A stretch of 64,000 bases of DNA from Nostoc foliaceum FACHB-393 (GCF_014698505.1 NZ_JACJTD010000004.1:235089-299088), one strand, 5' to 3'; counted from the stretch's first letter, positions 34,752 through 45,107 are shown. Made by a program: numbers and translations. Notes: generated by a model from the letters alone, not told the origin.

Positions 34752-36563
34752 TTAGCTTTGATCCAAGCGCAGTACTGCCATAAAGGCTTCTTGTGGTACA
34801 TCCACAGTACCTACAGATTTCATCCGCTTTTTACCTTTTGCTTGCTTCTGTAATAGTTTCTTCTTCCGGCTGATGTCACCACCGTAGCACTTGGCTAGCA
34901 CGTCTTTCCGCAAGGCGGGGATGTGTTCGCTGGCAATAACTTTACTGCCAATAGATGCCTGAATTGGGACTTTAAATTGATGGCGGGGAATTAGTTCCTT
35001 GAGTTTTTCTGCCATTGCCCGCCCGACGTTGTAAGCTTTATCCCGATGGACAATCATCGCCAAGGAATCTACGGGATCGCCGTTAATCATAATATCCAGC
35101 TTCACCAGAGGATTTTCACGGTAGCCGATAATGTGATATTCCATACTAGCGTAACCGCGCGATCGCGACTTCATTTGATCAAAAAAGTCAGTCACAACTT
35201 CCGCCAAGGGAAGTTCGTAAGTAAGTGTGGTTCGTCCTTGGGCGAGATATTTCATATCTTTGAAGATGCCACGGCGATTTTGTGACAACTCCATCAAACT
35301 GCCGACATAAGTTTCCGGCGTAATCATCTCTACTTGGACGTAGGGTTCTTCAATTTTTTCGCGATCATTGGGAGAAGGTAAGCGGCTAGGATTATCGATG
35401 TACAGTTCCTCACCTTTGAGGGTAATCACCTTATAAACCACTGAGGGGGCTGTAATGATTAAATCTAGGTTATACTCCCGCTCTAGGCGTTCCTGGACAA
35501 TTTCCATGTGCAATAAGCCCAAAAACCCGCAACGGAAGCCAAACCCCATAGCGCTAGAAGTTTCTGGTTCGTAATGCAACGCTGCGTCGTTGAGTTCGAG
35601 CTTTTCTAAGGCTTCCCGCAAATCTTCAAATTGGTCAGCATCAATGGGGAACATCCCGCAAAAAACCATCGGGTTCGCTTCTGCGTAACCTGGTAAGGGT
35701 GACTCAGCTTTCGCCTTACTGAGGGTAATTGTGTCTCCTACCCGTGCATCCGCTACAGCTTTAATTGCCGCTCCTAAATAGCCTACTTCGCCAGCGTGTA
35801 GTTCTTCAACTTGCTTTTGAGTGGGAGAAAGGACACCTAACTCATCAATTTCAAATTCTTTCCCGGATGCCATTAAATGGATGCGATCGCCTTTTTTCAC
35901 TGTGCCATCCATCACCCGGAAATACACAATTACTCCCCGGTAACTGTCGTAATAGCTATCAAATATTAACGCTCGTAAGCGTTCATTTATGGTATTGGGC
36001 GGTGGTGGTATCCGCTCAACAACTGCTTCTAAAATCTCATCAATACCAATTCCTTCTTTAGCAGAGGCGAGTATCGCACCACTGCAATCTAGGCCGATAA
36101 TTTCTTCAATCTCGCCAATTACCCGTTCTGGTTCTGCCCCAGGCAAATCAATTTTATTCAAAACCGGGATAATTTCCAAATTATTCTCTAAGGCTAAATA
36201 TACATTCGCCAAAGTTTGCGCCTCCACACCTTGGGACGCATCTACTACCAGCAGTGCTCCTTCACAAGCAACAAGAGAGCGGGAGACTTCATAAGAGAAA
36301 TCCACGTGTCCCGGAGTATCAATGAGATTCAGCACATATTGCTGACCATCCTTAGCTGTGTAGTTCATCCGGGCAGCTTGCAGCTTAATTGTAATGCCGC
36401 GCTCCCGTTCCAAATCCATATTGTCGAGGAACTGTTCCTTCATCTGTCGGTCTTCAACAGTGCCAGTAGCTTGTAGCAAGCGATCGGCGAGGGTTGATTT
36501 CCCGTGGTCGATGTGAGCAATAATACAAAAATTGCGAATGCGAACTGCGGGAACGTCAGTCAT
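34752..36563 (-). CDS. lepA: Elongation factor 4 (LepA), back-translocating GTPase
   Basis: 603 residues, the normal length. Ribosome-associated translational GTPase that remodels stalled or mistranslocated complexes. G1 [16 protein letters not shown]3 [13 protein letters not shown]4 [13 protein letters not shown], and the LepA-specific C-terminal domain ([30 protein letters not shown]...[25 protein letters not shown] type). The start codon ATG 36563 precedes [21 protein letters not shown]. Independent of its neighbours. Confidence 0.97.
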   Translation of the reverse strand: MTDVPAVRIRNFCIIAHIDHGKSTLADRLLQATGTVEDRQMKEQFLDNMDLERERGITIKLQAARMNYTAKDGQQYVLNLIDTPGHVDFSYEVSRSLVACEGALLVVDASQGVEAQTLANVYLALENNLEIIPVLNKIDLPGAEPERVIGEIEEIIGLDCSGAILASAKEGIGIDEILEAVVERIPPPPNTINERLRALIFDSYYDSYRGVIVYFRVMDGTVKKGDRIHLMASGKEFEIDELGVLSPTQKQVEELHAGEVGYLGAAIKAVADARVGDTITLSKAKAESPLPGYAEANPMVFCGMFPIDADQFEDLREALEKLELNDAALHYEPETSSAMGFGFRCGFLGLLHMEIVQERLEREYNLDLIITAPSVVYKVITLKGEELYIDNPSRLPSPNDREKIEEPYVQVEMITPETYVGSLMELSQNRRGIFKDMKYLAQGRTTLTYELPLAEVVTDFFDQMKSRSRGYASMEYHIIGYRENPLVKLDIMINGDPVDSLAMIVHRDKAYNVGRAMAEKLKELIPRHQFKVPIQASIGSKVIASEHIPALRKDVLAKCYGGDISRKKKLLQKQAKGKKRMKSVGTVDVPQEAFMAVLRLDQS

Positions 36564-37119
36564 ATACTATCTTTGCCTTAGCAGCAACCAAAGTTAAAAG
36601 AGCAATTTACTTAATGTATTTTAATGCTTTCTTAGCCAAGACGCTGCTTGCTTTTAGTGCTGAGTTTGGAGTTTGGAGTTTGGAGTTATAGAGTTATTAT
36701 TCTTCACCCTGCTCCCCTGCCCCTCTGCCTCCCCTTCCCTCTTCACCCCATCTTTAACTTTCGATCTAAATAGGTGGACTTTTAAGAATATTATGAAAGT
36801 CTATTTGTTGCTGCTAGTATTCATCAGCTAGGAGCGTACAATAAATGTAAATAAGTACATGTAGGGATCATGTAGGGCTCATGGGCAATTACCACCCGTA
36901 ATTACCCAGAATCACTGATTTATCGGCAAAACTTCTAAAGCCATTGTCTAGTCAGTTATATGAAAAATGCGATTTAAAACTTAAAGCCTGTTACTTTGGT
37001 GCTATTTTGGGGAACTATTTAACTGTGCCCTTGAAGATTTTTCAGCGAATTAGCCCAAACTATGAATATAACTGCTTTACAAAGCTTTAGACAAAACCAA
37101 TTCAGAGTATATCAAACCT
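36564..37119. other. Divergent intergenic region with heptamer repeats
   Basis: About 555 bp between lepA (minus) and the RHH gene (plus). It contains a (GGAGTTT)n heptamer run at about 36664-36687, a C/T-rich stretch, and a direct repeat CATGTAGGGatCATGTAGGG near 36858-36878. Promoters for both genes must lie here but none can be fixed. Confidence 0.45.
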
Positions 37120-37356
37120 ATGAATATGCAAGAGAAAACTACCGAAGCGGAAAACACACGAGCCGATAAGGTAGAAATTGCTGTCCGCCTGGACTCCGAA
37201 CTACTAGAGCAAATTCAGCATCTCACTAATGATCCAAGTAAAGTGATTGAGGTGGCGATTCGCCAGTGGTTGCGGGGTGAAATCCTCAGAGATGACGAAC
37301 TAACGCGCACCCCTGTGCGTACCCCCGTTCCTCCTCGTGGTGAATGGAACGATTGA
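37120..37356 (+). CDS. Ribbon-helix-helix-like small protein
   Basis: 78 residues. Residues about 17-50 (VEIAVRLDSELLEQIQHLTND...VIEVAIRQWLRG) fit the CopG/MetJ ribbon-helix-helix pattern, in which a short beta strand contacts DNA. The C-terminus carries a duplicated RTPV (RTPVRTPVPPRGEWND). It may be a regulator or an antitoxin; no toxin gene follows, only a histidine kinase 172 bp downstream. Family call moderate. Confidence 0.65.
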   Translation: MNMQEKTTEAENTRADKVEIAVRLDSELLEQIQHLTNDPSKVIEVAIRQWLRGEILRDDELTRTPVRTPVPPRGEWND

Positions 37357-37528
37357 CGCTATCAATTAGCTGTCAATGCAAGTTAAAAAAGTTAAGTTTG
37401 CCAATCTGGATTTCAGAACACCAAGAAATACTCAATAAAAAACAAAAAAGCTGTAAAAATTTATGCAAAAATTTGAGCAGCTTTAGTAAAATTACGGTCG
37501 GATACCCTTTGTTTATCCAACTCAATTA

Positions 37529-39310
37529 ATGACTATTACTGCCAATTCCCAATTGCCAAATGTATTTTCCCAAAATCTGGAATCTATTACCAGTAAGACT
37601 GATGGCTCATTACCAACTCTAGGAGCCGAGTTGGTCTATACGCAAGATGGGGCAGGGCGCTATCTGACCTTTTATTGGCAGCACAGCGAACTCCTGGGGT
37701 TCAATACTGAAAAAATAGTTGACGAGCTGAACCAGACCCAAACCTTTGTCCCGGTGGATAAGGTTACTTATTTGGAACGATTGCACCGAATTTTGACCAG
37801 TTTGGTGCCAGAAAGGTTTCAGTGTTGGTTTAGCTACCACCAGGAATTATTTGAGTTGGACTTAGTGATTAGTCCGATTATGCCAAGCTTGGGAACGACT
37901 GCCACTACAGTTTTAGTGATGGGACGCTTAGTGCAAGCGACACTCAACAAAAAACAAGTGCGTGTGGCATCAAAAACGCCCACACAAATAGAGTTGGCAA
38001 TACGTTCACAGCAACACCAAAAACTGGTAAATCGGATTACCAGAAATATTCGCCGGACATTGGATTTAGATATTATTTGGCAGCAAACAGTTGACAGTTT
38101 GGGGAAAGCACTGCGGTTAGAGCGCTGTATTATTTGTCCTTATCAGCCCTCTAGCTCAAAAGTGGGGGTGAAGGCTGAGTATCGCCAGCCAGAACTCAAA
38201 TCAATGCTAGGCTCAGAAATAGATATAGCTTCTGAACCTGCCTTTGCTCAAGTCTTGGCAACCCTAGAACCAGTTGTCATGGAAGTGTCTGGATACACAG
38301 AGGCTGGGCGGCAGAAAACTTTGGTAATTGCGACTTGCTATCAAGACCAAGCCAATGGATTGGTTGCCTTGAGTTGGCAGGATGAATGTTACACATTAAC
38401 AGAATCGGAATTAGAACTGGCAAAAGAAGCAGCAGATCAATTGGGAACTGCGATCGCACATGCTACTTTATATAAAGAATTAGAATCAGCGCGTCAAAAA
38501 GCCGAAGAAGCTTCCCGCCTCAAAAGCGAGTTTCTAGCTAATGTATCCCATGAAATTCGTACCCCCCTCAACGGCATGATTGGCTTCTTGAAGCTGATTT
38601 TAGAAGGGATGGCAGATGACCCAGAAGAACAAAACCAATTTTTGGCAGAAGCTCACCACTTATCGATACATCTGCTGAATATCATTAACGATATTTTGGA
38701 CATTGCTAAAATCGAAGCTGGCAAAATGGAATTAGCTTATGCTCCAGTCAAGCTAGATGAGCTATTCAGTGCTGTAGAAAGTTTCATGCGTCCCCAAGCA
38801 GAAACGAGAAACCTCAGCTTTCGGATGCAAATGCCTGCTATCTCCGATGAAATTATTGTCCAAAGCAACTACCAACGGTTGCTACAAGTGATGCTTAATT
38901 TGGTAGGTAACGCCATCAAATTTACCCATGAGGGCGGTGTCACCGTCAGCGCCGATTTAGTACTCAAAAAAGCGAAGCCGAACTTTCAAGGTCAGGAATT
39001 TCCTGGCATGGTGAGAGTACGTGTGGCAGACACTGGCATCGGTGTTTCCTTAGACAAACAAGATAAACTGTTTCAATTATTCTCTCAGGTAGATGGCTCC
39101 CGCACTCGCCAGTATGGCGGTACAGGTTTAGGACTGGCAATATCCCAAAAGCTAGTGGAGGCAATGGGCGGCGAGGTACATTTTTATAGTCTGGGCGAAG
39201 GTCTTGGCTCAACAGTCACATTCACTGTGCCACTATATCAACAACCAGTCATGGTTTCATCTAGTGATAGCGACTCAACAAACAGTGCTGAGTTAGTCAT
39301 TGGTCATTAG
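37529..39310 (+). CDS. GAF-domain sensor histidine kinase
   Basis: 593 residues, soluble. An unrecognised N-terminal PAS-like part (about 1-160; GRYLTFYWQHSELLGFN), a GAF domain (about 165-315) lacking a bilin cysteine, a coiled-coil linker, HisKA with His341 in NVSHEIRTPLNGM, and HATPase_c (GNAIKF, ADTGIGV, GTGLGLAIS). The classic HPK layout; its regulator partner is not adjacent (the next gene is nfu, 472 bp away). The RHH gene upstream is on the same strand and could be in the same transcript. Confidence 0.9.
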   Translation: MTITANSQLPNVFSQNLESITSKTDGSLPTLGAELVYTQDGAGRYLTFYWQHSELLGFNTEKIVDELNQTQTFVPVDKVTYLERLHRILTSLVPERFQCWFSYHQELFELDLVISPIMPSLGTTATTVLVMGRLVQATLNKKQVRVASKTPTQIELAIRSQQHQKLVNRITRNIRRTLDLDIIWQQTVDSLGKALRLERCIICPYQPSSSKVGVKAEYRQPELKSMLGSEIDIASEPAFAQVLATLEPVVMEVSGYTEAGRQKTLVIATCYQDQANGLVALSWQDECYTLTESELELAKEAADQLGTAIAHATLYKELESARQKAEEASRLKSEFLANVSHEIRTPLNGMIGFLKLILEGMADDPEEQNQFLAEAHHLSIHLLNIINDILDIAKIEAGKMELAYAPVKLDELFSAVESFMRPQAETRNLSFRMQMPAISDEIIVQSNYQRLLQVMLNLVGNAIKFTHEGGVTVSADLVLKKAKPNFQGQEFPGMVRVRVADTGIGVSLDKQDKLFQLFSQVDGSRTRQYGGTGLGLAISQKLVEAMGGEVHFYSLGEGLGSTVTFTVPLYQQPVMVSSSDSDSTNSAELVIGH

Positions 39311-39782
39311 TCATCTGGAACATTACCAATACTGGGTTTTGAGTTTTAAATTTTTTGAGAAATTATTATTTAATAAGCATATTGGGCATGGGGTATTAAG
39401 AAAAAACCTTCCTTGTCCTTCTCCCTGCATTCTCTTCAGTACTTTAAAGGCTAAAGTAGAGTAGGAGGGCTTGCAAGACAAATTGTTCAGCTAATCTAAT
39501 ATCAAGTTGCTAAAACCAGCAATGGTTTAGTCAAAAGTCGTTAAAAACTGACATCTGACAATCTAGCGGCAATTAGATTTAGGATCGATTTAACAAAGCT
39601 GAAAAACAAAATTTTGGATAATGGTTAATGAGTAACCGCGCATAGGGTACAGGGATCATTATTATTCAATGCCCTATGCCCAATGCCCCATTCCCCATGA
39701 CGGTAGTTGCTCCACTTGGGGAGACCCCAAGTGGAGCAACTGCCTCTCCAATCCCCATCATTAACTTAGCAGGTCTAAAACT
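39311..39782. other. Intergenic region upstream of nfu with a strong hairpin
   Basis: About 470 bp. The perfect 17-bp stem at 39705-39741 is described separately. Also present is the degenerate GCCCAATGCCCC repeat family (about 39669-39696). No ORF. Confidence 0.5.
39702..39744. repeat. Long perfect hairpin before nfu
   Basis: AGTTGCTCCACTTGGGG (39705-39721) and its exact complement (39725-39741) around AGA, extended by GG/CC at the outside. It lies about 40 bp before the nfu start. No T-run follows, so it is not a standard terminator; it could be a 5'-UTR element or a dispersed palindrome. Confidence 0.7.
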
Positions 39783-40013
39783 ATGGAACTCACAATTGAC
39801 AACGTTGAAACAGTCTTAGATGAAATGCGCCCTTATCTTATGTCTGATGGCGGCAATGTGGAACTCGTAGAACTCGATGGGCCTGTTGTAAAACTGCGCC
39901 TGCAAGGTGCCTGTGGTTCTTGCCCCAGTTCTGCAATGACCCTGAGAATGGGTATTGAACGCCGCCTCAAAGAAATGATTCCTGAAATTGCAGAAATTGA
40001 ACAAGTGGTGTAA
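39783..40013 (+). CDS. Nfu/NifU C-terminal domain iron-sulfur scaffold
   Basis: 76 residues, corresponding to the stand-alone NifU-like (CnfU/Nfu) scaffold that transfers Fe-S clusters to photosynthetic and other apoproteins. The conserved CxxC is present ([21 protein letters not shown]), preceded by the typical [21 protein letters not shown]. No separate IscU-like domain. Adjacent downstream is a GH57 hydrolase on the same strand. Confidence 0.93.
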   Translation: MELTIDNVETVLDEMRPYLMSDGGNVELVELDGPVVKLRLQGACGSCPSSAMTLRMGIERRLKEMIPEIAEIEQVV

Positions 40014-40091
40014 AAGTTAGGAGTTAGGAGTTAGGAGTTATGAGTTTTGAATCAACTCCTAACTCCTCATTCTTAACTCCTAACTATTCTT
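40014..40091. repeat. Heptamer repeats (GTTAGGA)n forming an inverted repeat
   Basis: GTTAGGAGTTAGGAGTTAGGAGTTA just after the nfu stop, followed by the complement CTCCTAACTCCTCATTCTTAACTCCTAAC. The two arms can fold into a large hairpin between nfu and the GH57 gene. Known class of short tandem repeats in heterocystous cyanobacteria. Confidence 0.75.
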
Positions 40092-42326
40092 ATGTCCCAT
40101 CCTCTTTACATCGCTTTTATCTGGCATCAACATCAGCCGCTGTACAAATCTCCTGGCAGCGGCGTTTCGCTATCTCCAAGTCAGCAGTACCGTCTACCTT
40201 GGGTACGTTTGCATGGGACTAAAGATTATTTGGATTTGGTATTGCTCTTAGAGCGGTATCCTAAATTACACCAAACGGTGAATTTAGTACCATCGCTGAT
40301 ATTGCAACTAGAAGATTATATTGCTGGCACTGCTTTTGATCCTTACCTCACAGCCAGCTTGACACCGGATGAACAACTCACCCAGCAACAGCGGGAATTT
40401 ATTATCCAACACTTTTTTGATGCCAATCACCACACCCTAATTGATCCTCATCCCCGCTATGCCGAGTTGTACCAGCAAAGGCAGGAAAAAGGACAAGCTT
40501 GGTGTTTAGCAAATTGGGAATTGCCAGATTATGGTGATTTGCTAGCTTGGCACAATCTAGCTTGGATCGATCCGCTGTTTTGGGATGACCCGGAAATTGC
40601 GGCTTGGTTAAAACAGGGTCGGAATTTTACTTTAAGCGATCGCCAGCGCATTTATTCCAAACAGCGAGAAATTCTCAGCCGCATTATCCCCCAACATCGA
40701 AAAATGCAGGAGGCGGGACAGCTAGAAGTTACCACCACGCCTTACACTCACCCGATTTTACCCTTGCTAGCTGATACCAACTCTGGTAGGGTAGCTGTGC
40801 CGTATATGACACTACCAAAACAGCGATTTCAGTGGGAAGAAGACATTCCCCGCCACTTGCGGAAAGCTTGGAACTTTTATAAAGACCGCTTTGGACAGAT
40901 ACCCCGTGGTTTGTGGCCTTCGGAACAGTCAGTCAGCCCGGCAATACTTCCACATATTATTGACCAAGGGTTTAAGTGGATATGCTCAGATGAAGCCGTC
41001 TTGGGATGGACGCTGAAACACTTTTTTCATCGGGATGGGGCGGGGAATGTACAGCAACCAGAATTGCTGTATCGACCCTATCGCCTGCAAACCACAGAGG
41101 GTGATTTGTCAATTGTGTTTCGTGACCACAGATTATCAGATTTGATTGGCTTTACCTACGGTGCGATGCCCGCAAAACAAGCAGCTGCGGACTTAGTGGG
41201 ACATTTGCAAGCGATCGCTAAAATGCAAAGAGAGAGTCACAGTGAACAACCTTGGCTAGTTACCATCGCCTTGGATGGGGAGAATTGCTGGGAATTTTAT
41301 CCCCAAGACGGTAAACCCTTCCTAGAAGCTTTATATCAAAGCTTGAGCGATGAACCCCACCTCAAACTCGTCACTGTCTCCGAATTTCTAGAAGAATTTC
41401 CAGCCACAGCCACCATTCCCGGAGGGCAACTACATAGTGGTTCTTGGGTGGATGGTAGTTTCACCACTTGGATCGGCGATCCTGCCAAAAATCGTGCTTG
41501 GGATTACTTGACAGAAGCAAGAGAAATGCTCGCAAGTCATCCCGAAGCAACGGAAGAAAACAACCCAGAAGCGTGGGAAGCATTGTATGCCGCAGAGGGT
41601 TCCGACTGGTTTTGGTGGTTTGGTGCAGGACACTCATCAAATCAAGATGCCATTTTTGACCAGTTGTTTCGAGAACACTTGTTTGGCATTTACAAGGCAT
41701 TAAATGAACCTGTACCGCCCTACCTCAAACAACCAGTGGAAATCCACGAAGCACAGGGAAGCCACACTCCACAAGGATTTATCCATCCTGTTATCGATGG
41801 TAGGGGTGATGAGCAAGACTGGGACAAAGCTGGACGCATAGAAATTGGCGGGGCGCGGGGGACGATGCACAACAGCAGTGTCATCCAGCGACTTTGGTAT
41901 GGGGTGGATCACCTGAATTTCTATTTGCGGCTGGACTTTAAAAACGGCGTTGCCCCAGGGCGAGATTTTCCAGCAGAGTTGAATTTGCTGTGGTTCTATC
42001 CAGAAAAAACAATGGTCAATAGCCCAGTTCCGTTGGCAGATGTACCAGATGCAGCCCCACTGAATTACCTTTTCCACCATCTTCTAGAAGTTAATTTGCT
42101 GACACAATCGATTCAATTCCGGGAAGCTGGAGACAATCATCAATGGCATCCCCGTTTCAGTCGCGCTCAAGTAGCTTTAAATAGTTGTTTAGAGTTGGCA
42201 GTACCGTGGGCAGACTTGCAAGTTCCGCCAGATTATCCCCTGCGTCTGATTTTGGTGCTTGCTGATGAAGGGCGTTTTTCCAACTACTTGCCAGAAAATG
42301 CTTTGATTCCCATTGAAGTGCCTTAG
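40092..42326 (+). CDS. Glycoside hydrolase family 57 protein
   Basis: 744 residues. N-terminal GH57 catalytic domain with IAFIWHQHQPLYK (the HQP motif), later GLWPSEQSVSP and WICSDEAVLGW, and TIALDGENCWEFY; the family uses a Glu nucleophile and Asp acid/base, probably in the SEQSVSP and SDEAV regions. The C-terminal part (about 560-744) is a non-catalytic beta-rich extension. Acts on alpha-glucans (amylase, branching or 4-alpha-glucanotransferase type). I cannot tell which from sequence alone; glycogen metabolism is likely. Confidence 0.88.
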   Translation: MSHPLYIAFIWHQHQPLYKSPGSGVSLSPSQQYRLPWVRLHGTKDYLDLVLLLERYPKLHQTVNLVPSLILQLEDYIAGTAFDPYLTASLTPDEQLTQQQREFIIQHFFDANHHTLIDPHPRYAELYQQRQEKGQAWCLANWELPDYGDLLAWHNLAWIDPLFWDDPEIAAWLKQGRNFTLSDRQRIYSKQREILSRIIPQHRKMQEAGQLEVTTTPYTHPILPLLADTNSGRVAVPYMTLPKQRFQWEEDIPRHLRKAWNFYKDRFGQIPRGLWPSEQSVSPAILPHIIDQGFKWICSDEAVLGWTLKHFFHRDGAGNVQQPELLYRPYRLQTTEGDLSIVFRDHRLSDLIGFTYGAMPAKQAAADLVGHLQAIAKMQRESHSEQPWLVTIALDGENCWEFYPQDGKPFLEALYQSLSDEPHLKLVTVSEFLEEFPATATIPGGQLHSGSWVDGSFTTWIGDPAKNRAWDYLTEAREMLASHPEATEENNPEAWEALYAAEGSDWFWWFGAGHSSNQDAIFDQLFREHLFGIYKALNEPVPPYLKQPVEIHEAQGSHTPQGFIHPVIDGRGDEQDWDKAGRIEIGGARGTMHNSSVIQRLWYGVDHLNFYLRLDFKNGVAPGRDFPAELNLLWFYPEKTMVNSPVPLADVPDAAPLNYLFHHLLEVNLLTQSIQFREAGDNHQWHPRFSRAQVALNSCLELAVPWADLQVPPDYPLRLILVLADEGRFSNYLPENALIPIEVP

Positions 42327-42343
42327 CTTGAACCGACAGAAGC

Positions 42344-42373
42344 CCCACGTCTGACCCGATAGGGCAGCGTGGG
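42344..42373. repeat. IS200/IS605-end-like hairpin
   Basis: CCCACG (42344-42349) pairs with CGTGGG (42368-42373), and inner CTG/CAG and CCC/GGG continue the stem. The flanking AGAAGCCCCACG is the usual look of IS200/IS605 end hairpins in cyanobacteria. The tnpA remnant at 42456 lies next to it. Confidence 0.5.
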
Positions 42374-42455
42374 ATGAATGGCGGGTGAGTTGACGACAAT
42401 CTTCCGACCAATGCTGACAGGCAAGGGAGGAAGATATGGAGGAAACGAACAAATA

Positions 42456-42644
42456 TTAATCTTCAGGCTGTTGTTGGTTCTCAATGTACTTTTTCAGCAT
42501 TGAAACAGTAACACCCCCACAACTAGCAATAAAATAAGAACCGTTCCAAAAGACATCTTGACTATAAAAAACTTTTAAATGTTCGGAAAATTCTTGTCTA
42601 AATTTTCTGGAGGAAATTGATTTTAAGTTATTTACTAATACCAA
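42456..42644 (-). pseudogene. tnpA: IS200/IS605 TnpA (Y1 transposase) remnant
   Basis: Only the C-terminal 62 residues remain (NLKSISSRKFRQEF, then WNGSYFIASCGGVTVSMLKKYIENQ), including the VLVNNLKS...F..YF.AS.GG pattern of Y1 HUH transposases. The HUH motif and the start are missing. Right at the break (about 42637) begins the AATACCAATTTGAAAAAAG end of the adjacent IS630-type remnant, so the IS200 copy was probably interrupted by it. The missing half is not found on the far side. Confidence 0.82.
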
Positions 42645-42703
42645 TTTGAAAAAAGAATGCGACAGATGGTAAATATAGAAAGAAGTAGCATTCAGGGTAT
42701 GTG

Positions 42704-43052
42704 ATGGCAGGGGTAACGCATATCGAAATTGAAGAAAGTGTTGAGGAACTAGAGGAGTTGCTGAGACATCAAAAACAGTCTCGGTGCAAAGAACGTATAC
42801 AAGCCCTATATCTGATTAAAGGGCAAGAAATGAGTGTTAGTGCGTAGCTTGCCGCCGAAGGCATCGCTAAAATATTGGGAAACAGAACTGAACCCCATAG
42901 AGCGCGTTTGGGAATATCTCAAGCAAGACTTGAAATGGGAGCTATTTGATAACCTGGAGCATCTGCGAACTAAAGTTTCTCAACTTCTTGCTGAACTGAC
43001 TCCTGAAATTGCTGCTTCTTTTAATCAGCTTGGTGTGTGGAAGGGAATTTAA
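42704..43052 (+). pseudogene. IS630-family transposase, internally deleted
   Basis: The first 45 codons (MAGVTHIEIEESVEELEELL...ERIQALYLIKGQEMSVSA) are the N-terminal helical part, then a stop. From about 42876 the C-terminus resumes (ELNPIERVWEYLKQDLKWELFDN, the catalytic-Glu DDE region of IS630). The centre, with two of the three catalytic acidic residues, is gone. The junction is filled by GTAGCTTGCCGCCGAAGGCATCGC, a Nostoc interspersed repeat, which suggests a recombination scar or a later repeat insertion. Confidence 0.82.
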
Positions 43053-43204
43053 CAGATTATGATGCCTGTGGATTTATCCCTCTACAACAAACTTCGACAG
43101 GAATTAAAGTTGCAAAGACTAAAATAATTCGTAATTCGTAATTACGAGATGCTGCGCGTAGCTTGCTTCTTTGCTATTATTTATGGGGATTGTAATTTTG
43201 AATT

Positions 43205-43969
43205 TTAAATTTTGAATTTTGAATTCCCCGTTCGTGCAGCGTCCCCTAGGGAAGGGGTTGACTCCACTGAGGAAGCACCGAAACGATAGCCTTTGCCGTA
43301 GACTGTGTGAATCAGCGCAGTTTCTCTACCTACCTCAATCTTACGGCGCAGTAAACGAATTAATGCCGCGATTACATTACTACTGGGTTGTTCTTCCTCT
43401 TGCCACAAATTTTGCATAATCTGGGCATGAGTCATTAGTTGTCCAGTGTGTTCCATAAAGTATTGAAGTAGCTGGCTTTCTTTTTGCGATAGTTCAATGA
43501 TTCGTCCTTGGCGATAGGCCACTTGATTTTCACAATCGAGTTCTAAATCAGCGACGGTTAAACGTCCGGTGGTGGTTTCATAGGTTTGGGAACCGGAACG
43601 ACGCAATAGAGCACGGACTCTCGCTAGTAACTCCCGCAGTTCGAAAGGTTTAACTAAATAGTCGTCAGCGCCAGCATCTAAACCTTGTACGCGGTCATCT
43701 AGAGTATCTTTAGCTGTGAGAAACAGCACGGGAGTGGTTTTGCCTTGGCGTCGCAATTGCTGACAAATCTCTAACCCCGTTTTTCCTGGCAGCATCCAAT
43801 CTAAAATTAGTAGGTCATAATTGCCTGCTTGTGCATGTTCGTTGCCACTTGTCCCATCGTAAGCGGCATCCACAGTGTAACCCTCACGAGTTAATAAGCG
43901 ACTCAAGGGTTCAGTTAGTTCAACTTCATCATCAACTAATAAAATTCTCATGCTGCTTGTGGTAAGCAT
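43205..43969 (-). CDS. OmpR/PhoB-family response regulator, RppA-like
   Basis: 254 residues. REC domain (LLVDDE, phospho-Asp in LLILDWMLPGKTG, LTAKD, KPF) and an OmpR-type winged helix (LIRLLRRKIEVGRETALIHTVYGKGYRF). The closest match I recall is RppA (nickel/redox responsive, also called NrsR); the identification is tentative. The true start may be the ATG six codons later (MRILLVDDE). The last residues (GDAARTGNSKFKI) derive from an interspersed repeat that has run into the 3' end of the gene. No kinase gene (rppB) is adjacent; hisG is divergent. Confidence 0.82.
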   Translation of the reverse strand: MLTTSSMRILLVDDEVELTEPLSRLLTREGYTVDAAYDGTSGNEHAQAGNYDLLILDWMLPGKTGLEICQQLRRQGKTTPVLFLTAKDTLDDRVQGLDAGADDYLVKPFELRELLARVRALLRRSGSQTYETTTGRLTVADLELDCENQVAYRQGRIIELSQKESQLLQYFMEHTGQLMTHAQIMQNLWQEEEQPSSNVIAALIRLLRRKIEVGRETALIHTVYGKGYRFGASSVESTPSLGDAARTGNSKFKI

Positions 43970-44027
43970 ATAGAGATATTCTCAATATTATTCAACTGCC
44001 AGAACGCCAAGGATATTAAGAACAAGA

Positions 44028-44672
44028 ATGCTAACTGTTGCATTGCCAAAAGGGGAACTCCTTAAAAATAGCATCCGCCTGCTACAATCTGTGGGATTAG
44101 ATTTTAGTGCTTTTTTAGATTCAGGAACTCGCCAACTTCAAATTCCTGACACTAAGGGACTTGCAAAAGCTTTGTTGGTGCGGGCGCAGGATGTGCCGGT
44201 TTATGTGGAATATGGTCAAGCACAACTGGGTGTTGTTGGTTACGATGTGTTGCGGGAGAAGCAACCGCAAGTTGCCCACTTGGTGGATTTGCAGTTTGGG
44301 CATTGTCGGATGTCGGTGGCGGTAAAAGCATCCAGTTCTTACCGATCGCCTTTAGATTTACCACCGCATGGTAGAGTTGCTTCCAAGTATGTGAATTGCG
44401 CTCGTGAATATTTCCACAGTCTGGATTTACCTGTGGAAATAGTGCCGTTGTATGGTTCAGTAGAACTAGGCCCAATTACTGGAATGTCTGAAGCGATCGT
44501 GGATTTGGTTTCTACAGGGCGAACTTTGCGCGAAAATGGTTTGATTGAAATTGCTACTCTGTATGAAAGCACGGCGCGGTTGATTGCTCATCCTCTGAGT
44601 TACCGCCTGAACACGGGTAATCTCAGCGATGTGATTGCCAAGTTGCGAGAAGCCGTTTTGGTAGGAGTCTAA
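44028..44672 (+). CDS. hisG: ATP phosphoribosyltransferase, short form (HisG)
   Basis: First step of histidine synthesis: ATP + PRPP to phosphoribosyl-ATP. 214 residues, the short form lacking the C-terminal regulatory domain, so it needs the HisZ subunit (not in the window). Starts [19 protein letters not shown]; the ATP/PRPP-binding sequence [23 protein letters not shown] is intact. It stands alone, divergent from the RppA-like gene. Confidence 0.95.
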   Translation: MLTVALPKGELLKNSIRLLQSVGLDFSAFLDSGTRQLQIPDTKGLAKALLVRAQDVPVYVEYGQAQLGVVGYDVLREKQPQVAHLVDLQFGHCRMSVAVKASSSYRSPLDLPPHGRVASKYVNCAREYFHSLDLPVEIVPLYGSVELGPITGMSEAIVDLVSTGRTLRENGLIEIATLYESTARLIAHPLSYRLNTGNLSDVIAKLREAVLVGV

Positions 44673-45107
44673 TAGTATTGCTGTCAAGATGACGCAATTC
44701 ACGGTTTATCGAATAGCCCAAATAAACCTCACCCTGCTTTTACGTAGTAAAATCTGTCCCTCTCCTTACTAAGGAGAGGGATGTCGTCAGGACAGGGTGG
44801 GGTTTTAAAGACCAGCAAATAGTCTGTAACAATTGAATCTCATCATTCATGCAGACTAAATTTGTTTACACTAGGAGATGTCTACGACGAGCTACGCCTA
44901 CGCAATAACTTTGCGGCGTAAACAGGGAATAGTTTGCTACTAAGCATCACTTTTAATGTGGATGTAGCATTTTGACAAAATTTAACAGACTTCCCTGAAC
45001 AGCCAAAGGCGGGGAAAAGATTAACAATTATTAAAAAAAGTTAAGCTGTTCTTAAGATAGCCACGTTTTTGACTGGATATTACATTTGAATTTATTAAGA
45101 AAAGTTA
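44673..45107. other. Intergenic region with nested palindrome
   Basis: About 435 bp. Outer arms AAACCTCACCCTG (near 44725) and CAGGGTGGGGTTT (near 44793) flank a perfect inner stem TCCCTCTCCTTA (44757-44768) / TAAGGAGAGGGA (44770-44781). A GCTACGCCTACGC interspersed fragment lies at about 44890-44905. The last 100 bp before the next gene are AT-rich. Confidence 0.6.

Noticed and set aside
37344..37529. 61-codon ORF between the RHH gene and the histidine kinase
   Set aside because: Overlaps the RHH gene end, Lys/Asn/Ser-rich, no RBS; its contact with the kinase start appears accidental.
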